A DNA stretch of 64,000 nt from Symsagittifera roscoffensis (taxonomy: Eukaryota; Xenacoelomorpha; Acoela; Convolutidae). Location: positions 16,063,006 to 16,127,005 of the forward strand of contig NC_087063.1 of NCBI RefSeq assembly GCF_963678635.1, given 5' to 3'. Below the pieces are notes generated by a model, which worked only from the letters and a program-made list of their open reading frames with translations, did not search any database and had not been told where the DNA came from. The translations under genes were made by a program, and so were the position numbers. Positions 23,028-32,923 of this stretch are shown one piece after another. The stretch's first letter is position 1, and each line of letters begins with the position of its first letter.

Positions 23028-23630
23028 AGACGAGTCGATTACCCGGATCTAAGATGTAAAATTGTACATCTGGTGTTCTCGTCGAACTTTTTTCGTTTGC
23101 TGGTAATAATGGCGGGGTTTATTTAGCCAAAAGCGCGGATTTTTCATTCAGAAAATTCTGTACTTCATATGTGAAGATCTTTTATTCGTCTCACATAATC
23201 ATGCATAGAGATGCTCTCCTGGTTTTCGATAAGCAAGTGTTCAATGGCGGAATTGAAACCTTTGTGGTTAATATTATTATCGTAGTAGCGGCTGAGAAGA
23301 AACTGCTTTGAGAGCATTTCATTTCGTTTTCGGACCAAAGTTTCTTTGTTTCGTCGTTTAGAAATGTGATGTCGCTCATTCGTAGGCTCCCTGGTGTTGT
23401 TCTTAGCGCATTGTTTTTTTTACTTGAAGGTGATGCCAGTTTGTGTAAATTATGGTGGGGATTCAAATAGGAGCTGCATAGGTCAACACACTCTTCCTAA
23501 TTGCCTTCTAGGCTACATTGAGTGTTTTTAAGAGCAAGCACAGCTTTAAAGAATGCATGCCACTACGTGGCTGGACCACGCATCCCACATCCAGGAGCTG
23601 CCCAAATTCCTTTCATCTTTGTCGGTATCG

Positions 23631-23841
23631 TGTCACCTCACTTGGGACTGAGAGAATTGGAGAGTGTTGCGAAAGAACGAGCGAAAACGAGATAACTAAG
23701 ATAAGAAAAAGACATTGGGTTTTATCAACCGAGCAGCCAAAACCAGCCTACCTGCTCATGTTCGTGTTACTGGCTGGGCTTCTAGTTCTCACCCTACTAT
23801 TCCGAAGCGGGCTAGAACCAAACCATGGCCCAACTAACTAG
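23631..23841 (+). pseudogene. Short LINE-like fragment ending in a degenerate 2A-like motif
   Basis: The plus-strand frame here is the end of a 107-codon open stretch that begins inside the array edge. Its last part has a hydrophobic segment (LLAGLLVLTLLF) followed by RSGLEPNHGP. Canonical 2A peptides end in DxExNPGP, so the similarity is partial. 2A-like sequences occur at the N terminus of some invertebrate LINE proteins, which makes this a possible but weak reading. Confidence 0.25.
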
Positions 23842-24329
23842 AATATGTCATAGAAAGTTCGTCTTAAAACAATAGTGACTGGTGTCATTTTGGAGGATGG
23901 ATACACCTTGAATTTATTTTTTTCCATTTTTCCACTTTTGACTTGTAGTCGGGAAGTGGTTATTTTTTCTGCTGCTGCTCAGGTGTGTTCAGTTTCCTGA
24001 AAGTCGGATTTTTTTTCCGGAATTTTGATATAAGTCCCCATTTTTGTTGGCTGATTTTTGTTTATTGTTTCAAGTGCATTTTTTTAGCCGATGTTCTTCT
24101 GAAAGCTTGGTTTTTTAAATGATGGTTGAAATAACTTGTTTGAAACTATTTTGAAACTAAGCGATTTTTTTTCTTTTTATTGGGAAAGAACATTTGCAAA
24201 AGGTAGTACCAATGGAAAGACTGCTCATTACTCTGTGTGCTTGCATATACGCCTAGTCTCTCCACACCGTACCCGACTTGTACTGCCTTCGAAAAAGTCT
24301 ATGGGGAAGTTTTTGACGCGAGTCTTGAT

Positions 24330-26110
24330 TTTTTTTATTTTATCGAAAACTACCCTTCGAAATTGAAGATTTTGAGTTCAATGTATACAAAAGGTTGTAG
24401 AAAGCTCCCCTGCTGAAGATGTTACGCACTAGTTTTTTCCACAAACTTATGGCCCTCGGAAAAATCAAAATGCTGTTTTTTTTTACCGTTTCAAACTAAA
24501 TAAGTGAAGTCCCCTGCAGGTGCACAATTTTTTCACCGAATGGTTATGGCCCTCGAGTAAGTCAAATACCTATTTTATTTGACCGTTTTTTGAAGTTATT
24601 AATATTTTTCAGTTTTTTTTTTCGTTTAAATGGGTTCGGTTTTTTTTAATCACCCTAGTCAACATATTTTTCGTAATTTGACGGGAGTATCATTTAAAAT
24701 ATTTTTGTCTGTTTCAGGTGATATACGTTGTAAAATTTTGATGTTAAAATTTTTGATGATTGATGTTTTTATGACTACGTTATCGTTTTCGGCCTAACGA
24801 GGGTCGAGCCAAGTTTTTCGCCTTATTTGCCGCTTGGTTATTGATTTTCAATGATTGCTAAAGCTATTGATGAGCCTTATCCGAGAAAATGGTATAAAGT
24901 TTTTGTAGATGTAGTTTTTAGGCTTTTTCAAATAACTTTTTGAGCTGAATGTTTCAAAAATTTGAATTATTGTAATGTAAATGTTCTTGTAGTATCGCAA
25001 TTTTTGCGAAGCTCCGCATCACCTCTCTATATGAAATTTAAGAGAAAAATTTAATTGTCGGACTTTCTTTTGCCTACGTATGTTTTTTTCAGCTAAGTTG
25101 CCACATCGGGGAATTTTCTGGTGCACTCTGCAATTTTCATCGTGATTGATGTTTTGAAAAGTTTGTGTTGCAGGATTTCAAAACTTTGAAACCTAATTGC
25201 CTGAAATTTTTTTTATGACAACAATTTTTGATGGAGTTTTTTTTGTTTTTGGCTCAATGGGTGTCTACCCACTCGTTGTCGGCTCACAGACTGCTCGGTT
25301 AATACTGAAAGCTCATCTGATAGTGGTAGTTGCATGTTTCGAATATTTTTCTGAAATGGATACAAAATGTTGTGGAAAAGTCAAAATTCTGTTTTTTGTA
25401 GCATTTTGAAATTTTTTTTTGATTGAGTGAAGTTCACCTGATTTTCATCAATTTATTATGGCCCTCGAAAAAGTCAAATACTTAGTTTATTTGTCCGTTT
25501 TTGAAATTTTCTGACTTTTCGCACAAAATACCTTATTGAGTCAGAGATTTTGGAAACAATGGAGAGAATAAGTTGCAGGAGGTTCCATTGGCTTGGCGGC
25601 GCAGCCTATTTTTTCAAAAAAAGTTCATAGTCCTAGAAAAACTCATAATTTTGGTTTTCTGACTTTGTTTTGAAATTGTTTTTTTTTTCGCTAAAACTAC
25701 CCTCGCAAACATGAGATTTTGACTGTAATCGAATGAACAGGTTGTGTGAGGTTACCCTGCATAAATTACTTCAAACATTTTTTCGAAACAAAAAGTTATG
25801 GCCCTCGGTAAAGTCCAACTTTTGATGTTTTAATCGTTTTTTGAAATTTCCTATCCCGCTCGAAAACTGACCTCTCTAATCTAAGATATAGGTTGCAATC
25901 AAAAGAATGAGCTGCGAAAAAGTCCCACGCATGATAAGCGGCTACGTCTAATTTTTCTACAAAGAAACTTATGACCCTCGGCAAATTTGATTTTTTGAAG
26001 GTTTTTGATTTTTCTCAAAATCTGAGATTTTGGGCTCACTCAAAAGAAAAGAGTTGAACGGAGCTCCGCCGAATAAAAGGCTACGTCCAATTTAAAACTC
26101 AGAAAAGTCT
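24330..26110 (+). repeat. Degenerate satellite monomers
   Basis: Several loosely conserved copies share an order of motifs: AAAACTACC, then AGATTTTG, then AGGTTGT, then CTCCCCTGC, then TTATGGCCCTCG and a stretch like AAAAAGTCAAAT. The TTATGGCCCTCG motif or a close variant occurs at about 24447, 24543, 25455, 25796 and 25971. The order is that of the ~173 bp satellite monomers at 51070-53640, so this block looks like an old, diverged member of the same family. Confidence 0.6.
24620..25460 (+). repeat. Duplicated repeat block, copy 1
   Basis: This block matches 26430-27340, with many substitutions and small indels. Shared anchors are CGTTTTCGGCCTAACGAGG, TGATGAGCCTTATCCGAG, CTTTTTCAAATAACTT and CAATGGGTGTCTACCCACT. 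Nothing in it codes for a recognisable protein. Confidence 0.75.
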
Positions 26111-26429
26111 TTTTTCTCAACCAAATCTCATATCAAGGGTTTAACTGAGGTCATTGGGTGGCCTCCGTGCTCAAACGGCTACGCCGCAATAATTGTAAGA
26201 AAAGTAGTTTATCAAAAATTATCACAGTTTATTTTTTTAGAGAAACTACTAAGACTTAGGGTGAAGGCAAATTTTGGAGTATTGGATTTCACCCATTTCA
26301 TTTTGCATCAGTTCAACAAATTCTGAAAAAATCAAACAAGTACATCCAGCTTTATAGGGGCTCCTTGTACTATTTATGAAAGTTGTTCTGTAGCTTGTAA
26401 TTTAATCAATTTGGATTTTGATTTTTTTT

Positions 26430-27340
26430 TAGTTTAAATGGGTTTGGTTTGCGTTTTTTCGCCTTAGTGAACTTTTCTTTGGTAGTTAGTTGGGCGGTTT
26501 ATTTAAAAAATTTTTGCCTGTTTCAGGAGGGATAGGTTATAAAGTTTTGATGTAAAAAATTTCGAAGATTGAGATTTTTTTTAGGAAGGACTACAGTATC
26601 GTTTTCGGCCTAACGAGGATCGAGTCAAACTTATCGCTTTATTTGCCGCTCGGTTATTGATTCGCTATGATTGCTAAAACTTTTGATGAGCCTTATCCGA
26701 GTCAAAGGCATGAAGTTATTGTAGATGTAGTTTTATAGGCTTTTTTCAAATAACTTCTTGAGCTGAATGTTTCAAAATTATGACTTTTTGTAATGCAATG
26801 TTTTAATAGTATCGCAATTGTTGCCGAGCTCCGCTTCGCCTCTATATGAAATTGGAAAAAAAATCCGAGAAAAATTGAATTTTCGGTTTTTCTTGTGACT
26901 GCGTGTTTTTTCAGCTTAGTTGCTACCTCGGGGAGTTGTCCGTTGCATTCAGCAATTTTCATCATAGATGAAAGTGTTTTTGATTTACTCCCGTATTTTG
27001 TGAAATTATTAGCCTTGACGTATTTTTTTCCTTGTTTTTCTTTTTCGTCGCTTAAAAGCTTTATTCGTCCAGAATGGTTTCGGCTTGTTTTTTTTTCGGC
27101 TTGGTTAACTGGTTTTCGTTCGCTTCAAAGGCAAAATTGATCGGTATTTTGAAAAGTTCGGGTAATTTGTCTTACAGGATTTCAAATTTTGAAACTTAAT
27201 TGGCTGAAATTTTTTGACAACAATTTTCGATAAAATTTTTTGTTTTTCGCTCAATGGGTGTCTACCCACTCGTTGTCGGCTCATAACTCTCGATTAATTC
27301 TGAAAGCTTATCTGATAGTGGTAGTTGTGTTTCGATTGTT
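26430..27340 (+). repeat. Duplicated repeat block, copy 2
   Basis: Second copy of the block at 24620-25460. The same anchors appear in the same order and orientation about 1.8 kb further on. Confidence 0.75.
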
Positions 27341-27344
27341 TTCC

Positions 27345-28790
27345 TGAAATAGTTTTCGTTTCTTTTAAATTTTTTTTCCATTCTATTCTTGTTCCTATCC
27401 ACCAGCTTGCAATGCTGCGCTTGCGTTGTATCGCAATTGATTCGAAGCTCCGCTTTGCCTCTGTGTCATTAAATGTTTTCTGTTAAAATTTTGAAGAGCT
27501 TAAAGGCCACTTGGAATTCGAAAGTCTCCATCTTTTCTCAACGGCATTCGAGACAAATTTTCTTTGGTGCCTCGCATCGCCACTCTTTACACTTGCGGAG
27601 TTGTTGGATTTTCTTCATCTAAAACGTTTCTTGCAAACTTTGAGGTAACACGGTTAGTTTTGCACGCTAAGGTCTCATGTTGGAACCTCGGTCGGGGCTT
27701 TTTTCAGTATGAAATGGAGTTTAAATTTTTCCGGGAAAGTTGAGCATCGGACTATCGTTTATTTCGTCGGACTTTCGTTTGTCGATTTAGTTGCCACATC
27801 TCGAATTTTTATTTTGCTGTAAGCATTTTTCATTGTAGTTGCAAGTGTCATTACCCCTGTAGCTTGTAAACTTACTCGCTCTGACTTGAAATGATTCAGG
27901 TCCGTTATGGTATAAAAATCTAAGTTCATTTTTTAAATGACATCTTCTTTTGACATTTTTTTGGGTCTCAATAGGCACCTATTCACGTTTTATCGGCTTA
28001 GTGCACGCTCGGTAAATTCTTGAAGCTTATTTAATGCTGATGTTTTTTTCTCGAGTGTTTTTTATCGAATTTTTCAGTTTAACTTTTTTTACCTTATTTT
28101 TAGGATACGAGACGGTACATGCATTCTTTTGTAGATAACAGTAAGTAGCATTTGGGTGCATAAAATTAAGAAGAAACATTTCGGTTATTTCGTTTTTCGA
28201 TTATTTCGTCAATGTTTCAACCAAAAAGTGTTTTAATTGGCCTTTAAGTGCAGTCAGATCATTCAAGGTTTCGCTCTAATACATGAGTGGTCTTGTTGAA
28301 ACATATCTTCGCTATGAAAATGGACTTTGCAAAATATGGAGTTTTAAAATAGACAGGAATATGTAAAATTTGAAATCCGTTCATAGTTAATTGTAGTATT
28401 CGCTTTAAATTTTGAATAACAAGGTTGCCAAGGTGAAGCTCCTTTTTACCTTAACATTAGATAATGAAAAATAAATTTGGTGTGTTCAATATTACGGAAA
28501 AGTGATTGATTATGGAATTGAAAAAGATCTCTATTTTTGGTTGTCGGCGATCACTCATAATAATGAAAGAAAGCAAGAATTAATCTCTCAGATCCAATGG
28601 TAAAAATCGAACAAGTTTTAATCAACATTCAAAACTGCATTATACCACAAAAAACTCTACCTGGAGCATTACGGCGCGGAATAGCTCAGAAAGTGGTTCG
28701 AAAGATGCTAAAAGTGCGATGGATGTTTTATTACAAAAAAAGTGTTGCGAATGTCGTTGTAGTAATTTGAGTTTGTACTTTTCTTTCAGG
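27345..28790. other. Non-coding sequence before the ACBD3-like gene
   Basis: No gene is visible. At 27625-27705 there is a decayed tRNA-like segment (GAGGTAACACGG followed by GGTCTCATGTTGGAACCTCG). A pyrimidine tract with TTTCTTTCAG at 28781-28790 could be the acceptor of a 5' UTR intron of the next gene. Confidence 0.45.
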
Positions 28791-28820
28791 TTGAATGTAA
28801 AAGTTTTTCAGCAATCAAAA

Positions 28821-30584
28821 ATGGCAGATACTTCAAGCAATGACCTTCAATTTGAGTACCACTGCGCGAAAGCGTTTTACCGCTCTAACGAGGGGAAGGC
28901 CTTCAAACTTAGTTATGACGAGAAATTGAGATTTATTGCCTTATCAAAACTGGTGGCTAAAGGCCCTTATGACCCCGAACGAAACGACGGGTCTCAGGAC
29001 AGCGCTTTGGACGTCAGTTACTTCAACCTGGTAGGTAATGATAGAAAAGCTGCGTGGCAGAAATTGGGAAATATGTCCAAGGAAGATGCAATGATTGCTT
29101 TTGTGAAAGAGTTACGTGGTTGCTGTGCACTGTTTGAGCCGTGGTATAAGGCCCATTTGAATATCGAGCTGGAGAAACGGAGAAGAGAAAACGGTAGCTT
29201 GCTTGACTCTTCTTACGAGGGAGTGGGGGGCAAAGATGGAATAAGTGGTGGTTATGCAAATGAAAATCAAGGGGAAATTTTACGTAAAGACAACAAAATG
29301 AGTGAAAACTCGGTAAATTCTTTGCAATCATTACCTTGGAAAAACAATGGAGCTGCTGCGAATAATTCCAAGCGAGATAGAACGGAAGCAAATGTGGAGA
29401 ATATTAAAGGAGAGCAGAAGAATAAAATTGGAACAACGGCAGCAGCAGCATCAGCAGCGGGTACGAATAGCAATTCAACAGCGTCTAGTAAAGACAATAG
29501 CAGTGATAACAGTGCATCTTTCAACGCTTCCCAATTTGTAAACTACTCTTCTGCGAATCCTGGGTTTGGGGTTACCAGCGGAAATACTGACAATTTGTCC
29601 CATATTCACCAAATAGAACAGCAAAAGGCCCTAATCAAAAATGTTTTGAACGCACAAACCTTCCAGCAATTCAAACAGTATGCAGTTTCTCGCTACCCGC
29701 AAGACAAAAAAGAGCAGGAAAAACTGATCGGGGAATTACAAGAGCAGCATTTTCAGCAGTATATGCAACATATTTACTTCCAACAAATTGCCCATTTGAA
29801 AGCTTCGGCCCAGCAAAATAATTCATCCAATATCCCAATTAGCCCGCAACTAAATAGCATGACGACAAATACCTCTGAAGATGGGTTTACTCAAATTGGA
29901 GCCTCCAGCAAGCTGAGTTTTGAAAAGGAGACGAAATCTTCGAAAGATAATGTCACGATTCAAAACGAAACAAACTCGGCTGCCAATGCGAAATCCGAAA
30001 CATCGGAACAAAATGCGAAGACTCAACCAACGACTGGTGACCCTGAGAAAGGACTTTATTCGCCATCTAGTGATAATTTGCTGGTGGCCAATCCATCAAT
30101 GTGGACGAATAAGAATATGAAAGAGTTTAAAGACCTCGTGAAGAAAGACAGCAACCTCGTGATTCGCGTTGGCCGAGGAGAGCTCGTGACCATTCGGGTT
30201 CCCACTCACGAAGACGGATCGTTCCTCTTTTGGGAGTTCGCAACGGATCATTACGACATCGGATTTGGCCTACATTTCGAGTGGACAATCTCACCGACCA
30301 ATGAAATCACGATCACAGCAGAGGAACCAGATGAAGACGAAGACGACGAGATTGTTGACTCGGGAAATCCGAATGATGTCGAGAAGATGCAACATTTTGA
30401 TGGCGACGGAGACAAGCCGGCGCTTGACGTCATCGCGCCAATTTTGAGACGAGACAGCCATACTGAAGTTCAAGCAGGAAGTCATGAATACCCTGGCCAA
30501 GGATGTTATCTTCTCAAATTTGACAACACCTTTTCACTGTTCAGAGGCAAGACGCTGTACTACAGAGTTTATTATACCAAGTAG
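28821..30584 (+). CDS. ACBD3: Golgi resident protein ACBD3/GCP60-like
   Basis: A single uninterrupted frame gives 587 residues. It can be opened from an upstream ATG at 28719, but a TTTCTTTCAG intron acceptor-like site at 28781-28790 lies between. The domain layout supports the start at 28821. Residues about 10-110 form an acyl-CoA binding domain. Around residues 270-335 lies a Gln-rich helical region with an NAQTFQQFKQYA stretch and LQEQHFQQYMQ, matching the PI4KB-binding Q domain of mammalian ACBD3. The acidic spacer is followed by a GOLD domain from about residue 440, ending in the family's YYRVYYTK tail. The protein is a peripheral Golgi scaffold that links golgins and PI4KB. Human ACBD3 has several exons and about 528 residues, so the uninterrupted frame here is unusual. 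Confidence 0.9.
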   Translation: MADTSSNDLQFEYHCAKAFYRSNEGKAFKLSYDEKLRFIALSKLVAKGPYDPERNDGSQDSALDVSYFNLVGNDRKAAWQKLGNMSKEDAMIAFVKELRGCCALFEPWYKAHLNIELEKRRRENGSLLDSSYEGVGGKDGISGGYANENQGEILRKDNKMSENSVNSLQSLPWKNNGAAANNSKRDRTEANVENIKGEQKNKIGTTAAAASAAGTNSNSTASSKDNSSDNSASFNASQFVNYSSANPGFGVTSGNTDNLSHIHQIEQQKALIKNVLNAQTFQQFKQYAVSRYPQDKKEQEKLIGELQEQHFQQYMQHIYFQQIAHLKASAQQNNSSNIPISPQLNSMTTNTSEDGFTQIGASSKLSFEKETKSSKDNVTIQNETNSAANAKSETSEQNAKTQPTTGDPEKGLYSPSSDNLLVANPSMWTNKNMKEFKDLVKKDSNLVIRVGRGELVTIRVPTHEDGSFLFWEFATDHYDIGFGLHFEWTISPTNEITITAEEPDEDEDDEIVDSGNPNDVEKMQHFDGDGDKPALDVIAPILRRDSHTEVQAGSHEYPGQGCYLLKFDNTFSLFRGKTLYYRVYYTK

Positions 30585-31459
30585 ATAGTGTTACTACTTG
30601 TTGCAATAGACTTGACTACCTTCCTTTGCGCGCATTACACAGAATTTTCCGATCCGATCACTTTGTCTGGTGGCAGCGTTAAATTTATGCGAATTTGGTG
30701 AATGCTATTAGTTTCAACTTTACTTGATCACAATTTATGTTGCCCTTATAAGTTTGTTGCAGAAGTATTAGATTTCTAATTCCTCGAAAAGCTTACAAAT
30801 ATTTTTTAAAAACTTGTTTTTTCAAAATCATGTTCTAGGGTCTTGAATTTTTGTGTCAAAATTTATACATCGGTGAAGTTGAGTGTAATTAGAACATCTA
30901 ATAATTAAAAAATTTATGAATTTTAATAATTTATCCTTTCCTTAAATTTTCCCAAAATGCATTCAGTCAAAAATGCGTGGATATAATTAATTTTGTATTT
31001 ATATTGCTACTGTTTTAAAGTATTGTATAGAACTTGGTGCTGTCCCTTAATATCGTATCCATGGCGGTTAACTATCTAATGATAATGAATCAAATCGATA
31101 ATAATTCACCTTTTTTGTAGCGAGCAAACATTCGAAACTAAGAACACTTATATACGCGAGTTGTAACATTAGGGTTACATTTTGCAAGGAAGTTTTTGTT
31201 AGGATATATTTATTCAAGTCATCATGGTTTCGTCGATTTCGCTAGATCTACTAGGCAGGCATTGTCATAGAGATAATTCCAGTGTCTCATCGAATGAGTT
31301 TTTTTATATATCCAATTTACCTAAGAATAATAAACTTGTTTTGACATCTATAACTTTATAAGAGCCAAAGCATTTGCCCGTAAGGCGATTTTATATGCAC
31401 TGTGTAATCTCCGTTTTTAATGCCAATTAACACTTAAATTTGTGCTCATTAAAGATAAA
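30585..31459. other. 3' flank of the ACBD3-like gene
   Basis: AT-rich and without a gene. An AATAAA-containing stretch (AAGAATAATAAACTTG) at about 31323-31338 is one candidate poly(A) signal for the gene. Confidence 0.35.
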
Positions 31460-31776
31460 GTCAAAGCTGGAGGCGGAGCAAAAAGCAGAATGGTCTAAGA
31501 TCAGAATGGGTGCTAGAGCAGAAAAACCGAGCAATATTATATTTTATGGTTTTATACCGGCTAATTGATAAAAACATTTACTATAATCGTCAATATTACC
31601 AAGAAAATGATTAAAATAGGCTTGAATTGAATTATGCATAAACTATTGGCTTTGGTAATATTGACAATTCTTCTACTTAATATACCAATTAGCCAATATA
31701 ATTTGATATTTTTCTGCTTTTGGACACATTCTGCTCTTAGACCATTCTGCTTATTGACTGGCCGCCGTCAAAGCTG
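31460..31776. mobile_element. MITE with long terminal inverted repeats and a 10 bp direct repeat
   Basis: GTCAAAGCTG occurs at 31460-31469 and again at 31767-31776. Between them, 297 bases have terminal inverted repeats with a core of AAGCAGAATGGTCTAAGA near both ends. The two halves also match as imperfect inverted copies further in (CAATATTACCAA; GGCTAATTG). No coding capacity. A 9-11 bp target duplication with long inverted ends suggests a Mutator-like MITE. Confidence 0.7.
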
Positions 31777-32920
31777 CAGTTGAAACTGCGCTTTAGGTTA
31801 AATATGTAAATGCGAGTCAATTAAGGTGGTCTCCGTCAGCGGTTTGGTACAGTAACTAATGGTATACTTTTTTAGAATTAGAATTTTTCAAGCTCATTTT
31901 TCTATTTTGTGTTAGACTTTGGCTTCTTTTTAAGCTCGCTTTCAACTTCGTTTGCTAATGCTAGAAGTGTAAACGAGAGAAAAGTGGAGGTTGATTCTTA
32001 GTTATCCCAAAAAGGGGCGGATCTAGGATTTTCTCGAGAAAGGCGGATTTTTTAGGCCGACTAAATTGATTTTCCGAGCTCTGCCAAAGCACTAAAAAGT
32101 GAAAAAAATTTTGAAAAAAAAACATGCCAAAAAATGCGTTTTGAGGCACTTGGAAAATTTTAACCAAAAAATCGCGTTTTTTTCGGCGGGCGCTCCCCCC
32201 TCAAATGAAGTATATTTTGGCACCCAAGGCGTCTTTAGAAAAATTTAAGTTTTAGGGTCAGTGGAGTCGGCAGGGAGTCGAATCCCTGAGACCCACCCCC
32301 CTCCCGCCCCTCAAATCTGCACCTCCTCCCAACTCCCAAATTAGGTTTAGGACATGTTATCATAAAATGGTCAATCAACAAAATCATTTCTCCCAAATGC
32401 AGTTCTCCCAAATTAAGTTAGTTTAGGTTTGTGTTATCATAACATGATTAATCAACAAAGATAATAAAATTGAATGCGCCTTTAGGTGATAAATTTGTTC
32501 TTTGAAACAATAAATTTGACTAAAAAATGGTTTTTCTGTGGTGTGTTTGTTCATCAAGATTTTTCTAACTGTGTCTGCTTTAAAAACGCATCATTCGCAA
32601 AGATTTCCATCTTCGCTGAATTTTTGTTTTATTTGATAGATTTGGAAGCTTTAAGCTGATGAAAGTGAAGATTCTTAAATAGGTCAAGATGTTTTTTTCA
32701 CGCGAAAGTCTTATAATTTGTTCACGCTCAGTTTTGATTTTTTGCAGTTTGACTATTGATTTTAAGTTCACTTTTTTCCTTTTTTATCAATCAAATGACA
32801 AAAACGTCATTAATCAAATACGGTTCCTGCTAAAAAATATACACTCTTTATTATCAACATTTCGCCTTATAACAACAACAACAAACTTAAATTAAAATAG
32901 AAATACATCTATTTCGCTAT
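31777..32920. other. Non-coding stretch between the MITE and the LINE
   Basis: No gene is seen. Between about 32340 and 32470 a short phrase (CAAATTA, AGTTTAGG and TTATCATAA-like, then AATCAACAAA) appears twice with changes, suggesting a local duplication. Confidence 0.4.
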
Positions 32921-32923
32921 ATA

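Larger units (their letters stand above)
20426..23630 (-). repeat. Array unit 5, split by a transposon at 21910-23027
   Basis: The unit runs from 20426 to 21903, is interrupted by an insertion, and resumes at 23028 to about 23630, where GTCGGTATCG marks the normal unit edge. From about 21530 on it diverges more strongly from units 1-4 than its first part does. That is expected for an array edge that has escaped homogenisation. tRNA-like head at 21240-21313. Confidence 0.8.

Noticed and set aside
26895-27140. 81-codon plus frame with hydrophobic stretches
   Set aside because: It lies in a duplicated repeat block and the frame is not kept in the other copy.
28821-30584. Minus-strand frames (29023-29391, 29267-29524, 30251-30500) and alternate plus frames
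   Set aside because: Shadows of the ACBD3-like coding frame, rich in Ser/Leu as expected of reverse frames.
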